Source: a virus. Taken from it: 64,000 nucleotides of DNA. The translations under genes and the position numbers were made by a program. The stretch's first letter is position 1. Each line of letters begins with the position of its first letter. Location of the stretch: the IMG/VR virus record IMGVR_UViG_3300037475_000032, positions 62,001 through 126,000 of that record; one strand, given 5' to 3'. This document shows positions 1-9,253 of this stretch, one piece after another. A model generated the notes under the pieces. It ran no database searches and had not been told where the DNA came from. It worked only from the letters and a program-made list of their open reading frames with translations.

Positions 1-3000
1 CAGCCTCAGCCCACGACATGCACGCCTCTTGGTAACCATCGCACGCCTCGATCTCATCGAGGTTGTTGGCGATTACTTCTTCCGAGTTGTCAGTAAGGAT
101 CACACTGAGGAACTTCTCCTCAAGTTCCTGCTTTTCTCTCAGCGACACCTCACGCTCCTCAAGGCCATCCCAGGCTCCGGCTTCGTAGATGGCGACGATC
201 TTATTGGAGGTGATCTGCTGCTTAGGTGACTTCCAATCGCTGGGGAAAGGATCGCCGTCCTTGAGGCGCTGCTTCTTCTCCTTGAGGGCGTAGTCGTTGT
301 CGTGCTCAAGCTGAGCAACCATCGTGTCCGGCGATGAGATGTCGTACTCAAGCTCGTCACGGAGATACAAGAGGTAGTCTCCCGCCGAGCCTACTCCACT
401 CACGTCACCGAAGCCGAAATACACATCCTCGTCCACCTTGGAGATGCGACCCTTCGAGTAACGAATGTCGGGAGGGAGAATACTGATCTTCTTGCGCCTC
501 GCCTCCTTGATGTACTGGGGCATCAACTCCTTGCGCTTCTGGCTCTCGATGGTACGGATACACGCGATGTAGAACTCGGACATCCCGTAGTACTTGGCAA
601 AGAGGCAGCGGAAGGCGATGATCCCGTAGGCAATAGAGTGGGACTTGTTGAAGGAGTAGGAGGCGAACCCTTCGATGCCTTTCCAGACCTCCGTAGCGAT
701 CTCCTTGGAGAAGCCCTTGGACATCGCCACCTCAAGGAAGCCCTTCTTGTCCCAGTCCTTGAAGCCCTCGAAGATTTCACTCAGCTTCTCCGGCTGCTTC
801 TTTCCGAGAATCTTCCTCACGGCGTCAGCGTCACCAAGGGAGTATCCAAGCTCCCACATGAAGCGGATGATCTGCTCCTGGTACACGAACAAGCCGTAGG
901 TGGGCTTCAAGATTTCTTCGAGCATCGGGTGTGGGTACACCACGGGCTCTCGACCCTCTCGACGGGCCACGTACTTGTTTGGGATGCCGTCTCGCAGCGG
1001 CCCTGGTCGATTGAGGGCCACAAGGATTCCAAGATCCTCGACTGAGCGTGGCTTTAGCTTCTCCGTCAGTATCTTGCCGCTAGGCGTCTCGATCTGGAAG
1101 ATACCGGCTACGAAGCCTTCTTCCAGTAGGTCCCACATCTCGTCCGGGTACTCCTCGCGGTCTAGTCCGCTCCAGTCGAAGTCGATGCCTTGTTCACGCA
1201 TCTGGTCTTCCCACTCCGAGAGTGTGTCGAGGGTACGGAGTCCCAGGACATCGAGCTTGAGCAGCTTGAGGATGTCGATGGTCTTCATGGGGAACAGCGT
1301 GGCCGGGATGCCTTCCGCCTTGCCTCCACGGAGGTAGGCGGGAGCGTAGTCGTCCAGGTCGATGTCGGAGACCACGATGCCCGATGGATGGATGCCGTAG
1401 TTGGAGTTACGAGAACAGGCGTGTTCACACATCTCGATGAACTTGCGTCGCTTCTCGTTGTTGCCGACCCACTCGTCAATCTCGTCACCAACACAGTCCT
1501 TCACGAAGATGACCTTGGGCTTCCCATCCGAGTTGTACTTCTCGATCTCAGGGTCCCATCCGATCTGATCGGTTCCGTGAATGGAGATGTCCTTGGTCTT
1601 CCCCACGATGTTCTTGATTTCCCTCTCTTCCTCAAAGGATATCCCGCATGAGATCGACAGTTTCTCGATGGTGGCGATGGGCTTCATGCGCGTGATCGTG
1701 CCGATGGAGCACACACGCTTCTCACCCCAGCGGTCGATCAAGTACTGACGGATGTCGGGTCTCTTCGAGCGGGCGAAGTCGGAATCGATATCAGGGAACC
1801 CGTCCGTTCGTCCCTTGTTCCAGAATCGCTCAAAGAACAGGTCGTAGTACAACGGGTCTACGTCCGTAATACCGAGCGCGTAGGCGACGATACATCCGGC
1901 TGACGATCCACGTCCTGGACCACGGGCGATGTTTTCAGCGTCACAAAACCTCACCACATCCCAGGCCATAAGGAAGTAGTGCTCCAAGCCATCCTCAAGC
2001 AACACCTCGATCTCTCGGGCGGCTCGCTCCCACGCTTCGGTCTCCAGATCCGTTCCCTTGTAGATGCGGTCGATTCCCTCCTCCACAAGGCGGATAAACA
2101 GTTCCGTAGCATCCTCATCGTCATTGTCTGTCCATGGACAGTCCTTGGGAATGAACGTAGGCATGTGCGGACGGTCAACTGTGGGGAGATGGGCGTCGGC
2201 CTGCATCCCGATCTCCCAGGTGTTGGCAATCGCCTCATCCACCACGCTTTCAGGCAGATAGCTCAGGGCCTCGCGTACGGTGTCCTCGTCCTTGATGCAA
2301 ACGGCTCCAGGAGGGTGATACTGCTTGCGTTCGTCTACCGGCGTGTAGATCGACTGCTTCGTCTGCCCCGCAAGGTACATGTCATGGTATTCGTACTGCC
2401 ATGGGAAGGCGTAGTGTCCATCGTCGCCGTAGGTGATCCTGACTCCACGCTCTTGCGCAGCGTTCACTAGCAGTTCGTTGACCATCTGTGGCGTAATGGT
2501 CGCGCCCTCGTTATCCCTATCCGACCATTGAGCATCCCCTGGATAGGTCGTGATCTCGACAGTGAAGTTGTCCCCCAGGTTGTCCAAGTACCAGTTCAGG
2601 GGTCCTGTGTCGCCTTTCAGGAGTCCTTGAGGGACGAGACCTAGAGGACATGCGGAGGTGAACAGAATCCCCTCCTTGTACTTGATGATGTCCTCGTTCG
2701 AGCATCGGCCTACCTGGTGGAACTTGGCTCGATCCGCCGTGGAGTTGACCAAGCGCCAGAGGTTACGCAGACCTTCGTCCGTCATCGCTAGAGCAATGAG
2801 GTGGTGCTGATCGCGTTCCTTGGCCTTGAAGGTCTTGCCGATTTCAACGCCGTGATATAGCTCGGCCCCGAAGACGGGGTTAAGGTCACGCTTTCGCATG
2901 GCCGTGTCAAAGTCGATGTGACCACTAACTACTCCGTGGTCGGTTAGGCCGCAGAACGGGCAACCAATCTCCAACATTCGGTCGCCAATCTCATCGACGG

Positions 3001-3049
3001 TGGACCATCCGTCGAGAGATGAGAACTCACTGTGTACGTGTAGGCTCAT
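1..3049 (-). CDS. dnaE: DNA polymerase III alpha subunit (DnaE-like), partial
   Basis: Replicative C-family DNA polymerase. The reading frame is open from the ATG at 3049 to the window edge (1016 codons, no stop seen), so the C-terminus lies outside. Residues 3-14 (LHVHSEFSSLDG) are the start of the N-terminal PHP domain. PDIDSDF at residues 419-425 (bases 1775-1795) is the catalytic acidic motif of C-family polymerases. It lies at the end of the minus-strand replication block with primase, helicase and loader, so the phage probably assembles much of its own replisome. The short 73-base gap to the next gene upstream holds no obvious promoter. Family assignment is firm. Confidence 0.93.
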   Translation of the reverse strand, partial: MSLHVHSEFSSLDGWSTVDEIGDRMLEIGCPFCGLTDHGVVSGHIDFDTAMRKRDLNPVFGAELYHGVEIGKTFKAKERDQHHLIALAMTDEGLRNLWRLVNSTADRAKFHQVGRCSNEDIIKYKEGILFTSACPLGLVPQGLLKGDTGPLNWYLDNLGDNFTVEITTYPGDAQWSDRDNEGATITPQMVNELLVNAAQERGVRITYGDDGHYAFPWQYEYHDMYLAGQTKQSIYTPVDERKQYHPPGAVCIKDEDTVREALSYLPESVVDEAIANTWEIGMQADAHLPTVDRPHMPTFIPKDCPWTDNDDEDATELFIRLVEEGIDRIYKGTDLETEAWERAAREIEVLLEDGLEHYFLMAWDVVRFCDAENIARGPGRGSSAGCIVAYALGITDVDPLYYDLFFERFWNKGRTDGFPDIDSDFARSKRPDIRQYLIDRWGEKRVCSIGTITRMKPIATIEKLSISCGISFEEEREIKNIVGKTKDISIHGTDQIGWDPEIEKYNSDGKPKVIFVKDCVGDEIDEWVGNNEKRRKFIEMCEHACSRNSNYGIHPSGIVVSDIDLDDYAPAYLRGGKAEGIPATLFPMKTIDILKLLKLDVLGLRTLDTLSEWEDQMREQGIDFDWSGLDREEYPDEMWDLLEEGFVAGIFQIETPSGKILTEKLKPRSVEDLGILVALNRPGPLRDGIPNKYVARREGREPVVYPHPMLEEILKPTYGLFVYQEQIIRFMWELGYSLGDADAVRKILGKKQPEKLSEIFEGFKDWDKKGFLEVAMSKGFSKEIATEVWKGIEGFASYSFNKSHSIAYGIIAFRCLFAKYYGMSEFYIACIRTIESQKRKELMPQYIKEARRKKISILPPDIRYSKGRISKVDEDVYFGFGDVSGVGSAGDYLLYLRDELEYDISSPDTMVAQLEHDNDYALKEKKQRLKDGDPFPSDWKSPKQQITSNKIVAIYEAGAWDGLEEREVSLREKQELEEKFLSVILTDNSEEVIANNLDEIEACDGYQEACMSWAEA

Positions 3050-3122
3050 GTATGTCCTTGGAATTCTCAGTGGTCACAGCCCTGCCACCTTCGTCCCGCG
3101 TTATCTATTTGAGCTTCGGCTG

Positions 3123-3449
3123 TTAGTGATCGACCATCTTGATGCCGTAGTTTTGTCCCCTCTTGATGAACGTCCATCTCTCGGACACTACGCCATGGTT
3201 GATGGAACCACGCTGAATCAAATCTAGCAGGTCAGTCGAGAACATCGTGAACTCGTGACCCTCCTCATCCTTGAGGGTAAAGTACTTGGCGGATCGGCCG
3301 GATGTCAACCCATCGAAGGTAAGGGTCGCGGTGAAGGCGTAGTTGTCCCTCCACTCATCAGCGCCCCAGTAGGTATCTTCGCGTCCTACCCAATGAAGCT
3401 GACTACCTTGGCGGAAGGGAATCTTGTATTCACCGCTACTCTTTGGCAT
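3123..3449 (-). CDS. hypothetical protein, 108 aa
   Basis: Unrecognised soluble protein. I use the ATG at 3449 because an AGGAGG-type ribosome site lies just upstream inside the end of the methyltransferase gene; a longer frame starts at 3506 but has no such site. The protein mixes short basic and aromatic stretches (WVGRED, WTFIKRGQNYGIK) and has no transmembrane segment. It overlaps the methyltransferase by 14 bases, so the two are probably translationally coupled. Confidence 0.7.
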   Translation of the reverse strand: MPKSSGEYKIPFRQGSQLHWVGREDTYWGADEWRDNYAFTATLTFDGLTSGRSAKYFTLKDEEGHEFTMFSTDLLDLIQRGSINHGVVSERWTFIKRGQNYGIKMVDH

Positions 3450-4653
3450 CCTCGGCCTCCTGCATACGTCTTTCTGAGATGTTGATGTAGTGATCGTCCA
3501 TCTCACATCCCACGAAGTTGTAGCCCTCCATGATAGCGGCTACTCCCGTCGTACCCGATCCCATGAAGAGATCTAGCACGATCCCATCGGGAGGAGTCAC
3601 AAGTCTCACCAACCACTGCATCAGACGGATGGGCTTGACGGTTGGATGGTCGTTATCGGCTCCCTTTTCCTTCTTCGTTGCCTTCGCGCAGAAGAAGAAC
3701 CTACTTGCCCCCCCGCTATCGGCATATGTGGAGTTGCCCTTGAATCCTCCGCCCCCGAACGATCCCCCTCCATACTGGAGACCTTGCTCCGCGTACTTCT
3801 CTCCGTAGTTGGTCTTCCAACCATTCCCTACATCACCACTCTGGAGATCCATGAGAGCTATCGGGCAACCTGCCGTACACTCATCCTCACAGTCCTCGTT
3901 ATGAGTAAGAGCCACGTTCGCGGGCCAACGCCCGGTCACCTCGGTTGTCTCGTAATCAGGACGCACTATCTGACCAAATCCCGACCACTGCTCTAGTCGG
4001 TTGATTCGGATGGTCTCGTTACCGATTCTACACTCATCGATGTTGATAGCTCCCGTGCCATGCGCTACGACATTGGCCGCCACTGTCCCCATGAGGGGCT
4101 TACGAGCCACTACGATGGGCTCCCAGCTAGGCTTCAAGGCCGTTCCCCAGCCATTCCACTTCTTAGCATCCTCTGTCTGGGGCTCGTAGGGACCAACTCG
4201 ATTGCCAGTTAGCTTCTCGCCGCCTTGCTTGTATTTCCCGTTCGGAAGGTGAGTGGATGCCGTAGGGATGGCTCGTCCACGATTGGGTCCTCCCTCCTTC
4301 TTGTCGATGGCAAGGGCGACGTTCTTGGACTTGGGGAATCCCTGTCCATGGACCCACATGAGGCAATCGCGGATCTCGAACCCTGCATCCTCGATGCCTG
4401 AGATAAGACGATGAAAGGTACGGGTGCCTCCGAAGGCCAGCATATGACCTCCGGGCTTGAGCACACGCAGGGCTTCTTTGCCCCACTCAGTACACCACTC
4501 CTGAAATGTCAATCCGTCACCATGGGAGTCCCAGGCGTGGCTCATGAATTCGATTGCGTAGGGCGGGTCACAGACGATGGAGTCAATGGAGCTATCCTCC
4601 ATCTCCTTCATCGAGTCTATGCAGTCGCCTTGGAATACGACCCACTCACCCAT
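3436..4653 (-). CDS. DNA methyltransferase (N6-adenine or N4-cytosine, beta class)
   Basis: S-adenosylmethionine-dependent DNA amino-methyltransferase. The catalytic motif DPPY is at residues 29-32 and the cofactor motif FMGSGT at about 363-368. Catalytic motif first and cofactor motif last is the beta-class order, with the target-recognition region (about 100-330) between. DPPY fits N6-adenine or N4-cytosine methylation; target sequence cannot be told. No cognate restriction enzyme gene is seen beside it, so protection against host restriction or a regulatory role is likely. It overlaps RNase H by 8 bases and the following small gene by 14. Confidence 0.92.
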   Translation of the reverse strand: MGEWVVFQGDCIDSMKEMEDSSIDSIVCDPPYAIEFMSHAWDSHGDGLTFQEWCTEWGKEALRVLKPGGHMLAFGGTRTFHRLISGIEDAGFEIRDCLMWVHGQGFPKSKNVALAIDKKEGGPNRGRAIPTASTHLPNGKYKQGGEKLTGNRVGPYEPQTEDAKKWNGWGTALKPSWEPIVVARKPLMGTVAANVVAHGTGAINIDECRIGNETIRINRLEQWSGFGQIVRPDYETTEVTGRWPANVALTHNEDCEDECTAGCPIALMDLQSGDVGNGWKTNYGEKYAEQGLQYGGGSFGGGGFKGNSTYADSGGASRFFFCAKATKKEKGADNDHPTVKPIRLMQWLVRLVTPPDGIVLDLFMGSGTTGVAAIMEGYNFVGCEMDDHYINISERRMQEAEDAKE

Positions 4654-5104
4654 ACAGTGTTCGCCTCGCCTCTCCAGCTAGTTGATCCGCTAGGTCGTTG
4701 TAGTGGCTATCCAGGTGACCCTTCACCCAGACCCACTCCACATACTCGTGCAGATCTGCGGCCTCCTGTAGGTCATCCCACAGGTCCAGATTCTTCTTGC
4801 GAGCATACGCGCCCGTGAACCCTCTACCGACAATCTCGCTGTCACAGTAAACGAGGACTTGGCATGGACCAAGGGCCTCCGCAAGGGAGATTAGTCCCTC
4901 GATCCATGCCTGCATCTCCATTCGATTGTTCGTGGTTTCAGCGACGGCTCCACTGCCCGTCTCCTGACCTCCATAACAATCGATGGCTACCCACGCCCAA
5001 CCTCCGGTCTCATCCTTGTAGTAGGATGATCCATCAGTGAACAGGGCAATCCCTTTGTCAGCGTTGAGGTTCACGGCTAGTTGGGCGGCCCGAAGACCGC
5101 CCAA
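4646..5104 (-). CDS. rnhA: ribonuclease HI
   Basis: Cleaves RNA in RNA:DNA hybrids, presumably Okazaki primers and replication-origin hybrids. The carboxylate set of RNase HI is visible: D24 (FTDGSS), E63 (NNRMEMQAW), D88 (YCDSEI) and D140 (NDLADQLAG), with H130 in VKGH. At 152 residues it is a single-domain enzyme of normal size. The start is a TTG at 5104, 6 bases after the upstream stop; an internal GTG 10 codons later is possible but has no better ribosome site. Confidence 0.9.
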   Translation of the reverse strand: MGGLRAAQLAVNLNADKGIALFTDGSSYYKDETGGWAWVAIDCYGGQETGSGAVAETTNNRMEMQAWIEGLISLAEALGPCQVLVYCDSEIVGRGFTGAYARKKNLDLWDDLQEAADLHEYVEWVWVKGHLDSHYNDLADQLAGEARRTLYG

Positions 5105-5110
5105 TCGCGC

Positions 5111-6244
5111 CTACTCGGTCTCTGCCGCCTTATCTGCTCGCTGCTTGGCGGCCTTCTCGCGGAGGGCGGCGAGTCTCACCTTTGCAGGGGACTCACTGGT
5201 GACCTCCTCATCCTTCGGCTTTGCTTTCGAGGCTGTTTTCCTCGTGCTTTTCGCACGAGTCTTCGGCTTCTCCTCGGGCTCTGGAGCGTCGTCATCGCCG
5301 CCCTCGGGCTCGGCAGGATCGTCTCCTGCGTCATCGTCAGCGTCCTTGCTGCGACGCTGCGACGGTCGAGCCTTGCGCTCAGTGGTTTTCTTGTCGCCCT
5401 TCTTGTTCTTCTTGCGCTTGTTACCGAACTTGTCCATGGACTCGTCAACGCCCTCGAACAACTCCTCGTAACGCTCCTCGTCCACAAGCTCCGTGATGCG
5501 CTTCTCCAAGAGAAGCGAACCGACGTGCTGTGCGGCCTCCAACGGCTCAAGGTCGGAGATTTCCTCCACTACCTTGTCGATGTCATCGAGGTAGTTGATT
5601 CCCTCAAGGAACTCGATGAAGTTGGAGAGATCGATCTCCTGGTCCACGTACCCGACTACCGTGTACGAGGTGTTCTGGTCCTTGCCGATACGGGTGATCT
5701 TCAAGGCCGTCTCGTGGATCGGTGCCTCGTCAGCGTCGTATGACTTCACAACGTTGAAGAAGTTGTACGGGGACTGTGCCACGATACCCACAACGGGGGT
5801 CGTGACCTCTTCCACCTCTCCGGTGTCCTCGCCGTCGTCATCGAAGACCTTGCGCTCGAACGTCTTGGTAGCGACCTCGAAGCCTCGTGGCCTCTTGCGT
5901 CCACCTACAAGCTCAAGCGTGGGCTCCAGTTCAACTGCGACTGCGAAGTCCGTCACTCGGATTGTGGCATCCCAGACCTTCTCGAACTTGTCGGCCTTCT
6001 CACCGAAGTACGGATCTGTCTTGGCGACGACCGTCTCGGGGAAGCCTCCCTCGGTCGGGATGAAGGGGACGACATCGAACTGCGGGATGTCATCGATTGG
6101 GTTGAGGAACAGGAGGTAACGTGCTTCCTTGTCGTCCTTCCAGAAGATGGACGGAAGGAATGGCTTGAACGATCCTCCCTGGCGGTTCTCGTTGGCGTCG
6201 ATAGCTTCCTGAATCGCATCAGCGCCGCGTCGGATTTCTCCCAT
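5111..6244 (-). CDS. probable single-stranded DNA-binding protein with acidic/basic tail
   Basis: A 377-residue protein from the ATG at 6244, chosen because AAGGA sits 7 bases upstream; a longer frame starts at 6334. The N-terminal half is a compact domain rich in aromatic and hydrophobic positions (FWKDDKEARYLLFLNP). The C-terminal hundred residues are charged and low-complexity, first acidic (DDDAGDDPAEPEGGDDD) then Lys/Ala-rich. This architecture and its place between primase and RNase H suggest a phage ssDNA-binding protein. I see no OB-fold signature that proves it, so the role is inference. Confidence 0.55.
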   Translation of the reverse strand: MGEIRRGADAIQEAIDANENRQGGSFKPFLPSIFWKDDKEARYLLFLNPIDDIPQFDVVPFIPTEGGFPETVVAKTDPYFGEKADKFEKVWDATIRVTDFAVAVELEPTLELVGGRKRPRGFEVATKTFERKVFDDDGEDTGEVEEVTTPVVGIVAQSPYNFFNVVKSYDADEAPIHETALKITRIGKDQNTSYTVVGYVDQEIDLSNFIEFLEGINYLDDIDKVVEEISDLEPLEAAQHVGSLLLEKRITELVDEERYEELFEGVDESMDKFGNKRKKNKKGDKKTTERKARPSQRRSKDADDDAGDDPAEPEGGDDDAPEPEEKPKTRAKSTRKTASKAKPKDEEVTSESPAKVRLAALREKAAKQRADKAAETE

Positions 6245-6317
6245 GTTCATTTCCTTGTTCGTTTTGTCGGGGCTATTTCTCGGCCATTCATTGGCCGTTC
6301 CAGCCCATTCACTTGTG

Positions 6318-6345
6318 AGCATAGCAACCTTCACCCTTTCTTCAA
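6318..6345 (-). promoter_or_regulatory. sigma-70-like promoter for the SSB-like gene
   Basis: On the minus strand TTGAAG is followed after 16 bases by TATGCT. The same TTGAAG -35 box occurs in the promoter at 12938-12966. The predicted leader of about 65 bases contains a 6-bp hairpin (CGGCCA/TGGCCG). Confidence 0.5.
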
Positions 6346-6363
6346 GGGGGTCGGGTTAACTTT

Positions 6364-6516
6364 TTACTCGGGTCGCAAGACCTTGGCACGATCCTCGTCA
6401 CTGAGGCTCTTTGCGCTGGTCTTGCCGATGCGATGCAGGTTGGACTCAATGCGCTGATGCTCCTCAGGTGAAAGCACCTGTGCAGACTCAACGCCCTGTG
6501 TCTTCGTGAATCCCAT
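6364..6516 (-). CDS. small hypothetical protein, 50 aa
   Basis: A 50-residue charged, probably helical protein (begins MGFTKTQGVESAQ, ends AKVLRPE). ATG at 6516 follows an AGGTAA/TAAGAG purine stretch. It sits between the zinc-ribbon protein and the SSB-like gene on the coding strand of the block. Function unknown. Confidence 0.5.
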   Translation of the reverse strand: MGFTKTQGVESAQVLSPEEHQRIESNLHRIGKTSAKSLSDEDRAKVLRPE

Positions 6517-6533
6517 CTCTTATTACCTGACGG

Positions 6534-6767
6534 CTAGCAGATGTTTTCTGGCCTCGTGTAGTACGGTGGCCTGACGGTCGGAACCGGGTCCCCAAACGGG
6601 ATTCGTTCGCCTGGTTGAGGGAACGGATGATTCGGGTATGGTGGATGCGGAGGATGGTAGGGGCACACGGGCGGGAACAACGGTGCTCCACAGACCGGAC
6701 AGAACCTCGGCGGATGAAGGCCGTGCCATGGGAAAGAGTGGGTACAATGGTGGGTATGAACTTGCAT
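6534..6767 (-). CDS. proline-rich zinc-ribbon protein, 77 aa
   Basis: Small protein with a CxxC pair (FCPVCGAP) near residue 22 and a strongly Pro/His-rich middle (PPVCPYHPPHPPYPNHPF). Start ATG at 6767 overlaps the TAA of the primase (TAATG) and has GGAGGTG 7 bases upstream, a strong ribosome site. Two overlapping frames in the same interval (6523-6747, 6488-6691) lack such sites. Binding partner unknown. Confidence 0.6.
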   Translation of the reverse strand: MQVHTHHCTHSFPWHGLHPPRFCPVCGAPLFPPVCPYHPPHPPYPNHPFPQPGERIPFGDPVPTVRPPYYTRPENIC

Positions 6768-7852
6768 TACAACACCTCCGGTGTCTCGGCTAGGGCCAAG
6801 TGGCTCCTGATCGCTCGATAGGTCCCTTCGCCCTTGTGGTACTTCTCGTCTACGAAGTCACCAAGGTCTGATCCGGCCTTTCCTGGGACAGGTGGCAAGA
6901 TCTTTACCTCGATGTAGTTCTCCAAGTATTCCGTAGCGGTTTTGACAAAGTTCTCGCCTACGGAGTCGTTGTCGGGTGCCAGAATAACGCCCTGCTGGAG
7001 CCTGCGTAGGAGCCTTAGCTGAGGCTCCTTGATGCCCCCTCCGAAGTACGAGATAGCCGGGATGCCGTAGCGGGCCAGTAGCAGAACCGTGACGACGGAC
7101 TCCACGATCACGACCGGCTCTGAGGCTTCCTCGGCCTTGTCGAAGTTGAAGACTGTATCGGACTTAGGGAAGTCGCTCGTGTTCGTGTACTTGGCAAGCC
7201 ACTTCGGCGTATCGGTGTGGGCGGCATCCCAGTTCATCCAGCGATGCTGCCAGCCAACCAAACGACCTCTCCAGTAGTGTGGGAAGATGGCGGTCGGGCC
7301 GTAGTAGTCCTCGTCCTCCTTGATTGGTTGCCCGTCACGCATCTTGATGGGAGCAGGCTTCATCGCCACATTGGCGAAGCGCAGGTTGTACTCGGCAATG
7401 ATCTCGTCGTTTAGGCCACGGGTGTAGAACCAGTCAATCGGGTCATCGAACTTGTCAAGCACACGCTCGTTGAAGTAGGGCATCTTGGTCGCCCTACGCT
7501 CCGTGTCCTGCAACATCTCCATGAAGTCGTCCACGAACTCGGCATCGGAGCGCATGTCGCCCATGGCGAACTGACGAAGCCACTCAGTAGCCTCGTCCAC
7601 GTTCATGTCGAACTTCTCCATCGTCAGGGAGAGGAAGTTGCCTCCGCCACACACCCAACAGTTGTACACTCGTTCCTCACGATGGATGGCGAACTTGCCG
7701 GTTGTGTCCCCGTGCTTATGCTGTCCCCATAGGTCAGGACACTGACCGACATCGTTGTGGCCCTTGCGTTCCGTGGGCTCGAAGTCGATGGCCGTCTCGA
7801 AGGCGTCAACATCGATCTGATCCTTGAATTCGCTGTAGCGGTGCTTAGCCAT
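6767..7852 (-). CDS. dnaG: DNA primase (CHC2 zinc finger plus TOPRIM)
   Basis: Synthesises RNA primers for the phage fork. The N-terminal zinc site is seen as C38, H45/H47, C65 and C68 (CWVCGGG). The TOPRIM core has VIVES with E251 and PDND with D294/D296, the metal-binding acidic residues. At 361 residues it is short for DnaG and has no C-terminal helicase-binding bundle. I start at the ATG at 7852; an in-frame ATG three codons earlier (7861) is equally possible. It overlaps the end of the upstream small gene and directly follows the helicase module. Confidence 0.9.
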   Translation of the reverse strand: MAKHRYSEFKDQIDVDAFETAIDFEPTERKGHNDVGQCPDLWGQHKHGDTTGKFAIHREERVYNCWVCGGGNFLSLTMEKFDMNVDEATEWLRQFAMGDMRSDAEFVDDFMEMLQDTERRATKMPYFNERVLDKFDDPIDWFYTRGLNDEIIAEYNLRFANVAMKPAPIKMRDGQPIKEDEDYYGPTAIFPHYWRGRLVGWQHRWMNWDAAHTDTPKWLAKYTNTSDFPKSDTVFNFDKAEEASEPVVIVESVVTVLLLARYGIPAISYFGGGIKEPQLRLLRRLQQGVILAPDNDSVGENFVKTATEYLENYIEVKILPPVPGKAGSDLGDFVDEKYHKGEGTYRAIRSHLALAETPEVL

Positions 7853-8024
7853 CGTCCTCATCCTCTTCTATGCAGTCGGGATGGAAGAGACGAACCAAAC
7901 CAGTCTCGCCCTTGACCAACCAGAATTCGGAACCCATCGGCTCTCCACACGGGCACGGCGCAGCAAGTTCGGGATTGGCAAGCCAAGGCGGTATGACTGG
8001 GTTGACACCATCATCACTCATCAT
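7845..8024 (-). CDS. small zinc-knuckle protein, 59 aa
   Basis: Short frame between helicase and primase, overlapping both ends in the way expected of a coupled phage operon (its ATG pair at 8024/8021 overlaps the helicase TGA, its TAA overlaps the primase ATG). It contains CPCGEPMG and, 20 residues on, HPDC, a plausible Cys/His zinc site, and ends in an acidic tail. Without it there would be a 160-base gap in an otherwise gapless block. Confidence 0.6.
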   Translation of the reverse strand: MMSDDGVNPVIPPWLANPELAAPCPCGEPMGSEFWLVKGETGLVRLFHPDCIEEDEDDG

Positions 8025-9252
8025 CTATACGTCCGTTGATATTGAAGCTGCACCCACGGGAGAGATCGACTGCCATCTCCCAGGAGGCGAACATCGAATT
8101 ACGTGAGATGAGTGTACCCAACTCCACGACGCTTGATCGTCTCATGTCCTTGCTCGCCCACATGCCAAGCGCCAGCGTGGCCGTCTCCTCAATGGCGGAT
8201 GACCCCTTGGCCTGCTGAATCACCGGCATCTCGTCACAGAACATGGCGGAGCGGTTGAACTGGTGGGCGATGCAGATAGGTCCGTCGTCAGAGAGATTGC
8301 GGGCACGGTTAAGGACGCCCCAGTACTGGCCGGGATCGTTTAGCTCACCAAGAGCACGTCCATTCTCACCCTCCACGTACTGCAACTGATCGATGAAGAC
8401 GATATCGGCTCCGGCGTCACGAGCTTTGCCAACAAGATGGTCAATGGATCGCTCACCCTCGGGTGGCTTGACGATCTTGTACATACCCATTCCATCTATC
8501 AGTTCCGATGCCTCCTTGATGCGTCCCCACTCGTCATCGGTGATGCGGTTGCGGAGGTAGTGCCACCACGGCACGTTCGCCAAGAGGCAACGCAGGCGCA
8601 TATCAGATTCCTCGGCTGGTAGCTCTAGTGAGTCCAGGTAGGCGCAAGCTCCGTTTTCGACATTCGAGACCAAGCCCTGGAGCATGAACCAGGACTTGTA
8701 TGTCTTGGGCGGGGCCACCATGAAGGTAAGACCTCTCTGTCCAAAGAAGTAGTCATCGACCTCCGGGAAACCGAAGCTGTGGCCCGGTCCTTGGAGCACC
8801 TTCTGGTCATATCGGTGACGGGCGCGCTGGAAGTCCCCGGTGCCGTACATTTCACCATGGCGGCTGAGCAGTGCCGCAAGCTCACGACCCTCCTTGATGA
8901 GCATATTGGGGATCTGAGCCGGGTCCTTCTTGTACTGCTCTCCAATATCCCTCAGAGCCTTGCGTCCCTGACCCTTCATGTAGCGGTCACGCAGGCGGTC
9001 TAGAAGGTCTCCTATGGCTGTCAGAGGCTCTGATAGTTCAAGGTCGAACTCCTCGGCAAGCACGGATGCAGTCGCAGGCTTACCTTCCCTACGGATGTGC
9101 TGATCCTGCCAGTGGAAGATCTCACGAATGTCATCATCGTTGATGAGATCGGGACTGATCCCCTCGCCACGAATCACGACCCACGACTCGGGGTCGGAGA
9201 GATGAGACAGAAGCTCCTCGTCTAGATCAAGTGCGTAAACGTCTTCTGCCAT
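8014..9252 (-). CDS. dnaB: DnaB-like replicative helicase
   Basis: RecA-fold fork helicase. The C-terminal ATPase has Walker B IVFIDQ (D288) followed by the DnaB-type loop, and a QFNRS segment resembling the H4 region. The position expected for Walker A (residues 180-187) reads APPKTYKS: the Lys-Ser end is kept but the usual glycines are replaced. The N-terminal domain (1-130) is helical. It is 412 residues, a little shorter than bacterial DnaB. Neighbouring primase and loader genes support the role. Confidence 0.85.
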   Translation of the reverse strand: MAEDVYALDLDEELLSHLSDPESWVVIRGEGISPDLINDDDIREIFHWQDQHIRREGKPATASVLAEEFDLELSEPLTAIGDLLDRLRDRYMKGQGRKALRDIGEQYKKDPAQIPNMLIKEGRELAALLSRHGEMYGTGDFQRARHRYDQKVLQGPGHSFGFPEVDDYFFGQRGLTFMVAPPKTYKSWFMLQGLVSNVENGACAYLDSLELPAEESDMRLRCLLANVPWWHYLRNRITDDEWGRIKEASELIDGMGMYKIVKPPEGERSIDHLVGKARDAGADIVFIDQLQYVEGENGRALGELNDPGQYWGVLNRARNLSDDGPICIAHQFNRSAMFCDEMPVIQQAKGSSAIEETATLALGMWASKDMRRSSVVELGTLISRNSMFASWEMAVDLSRGCSFNINGRIDDE

Positions 9253-9253
9253 G

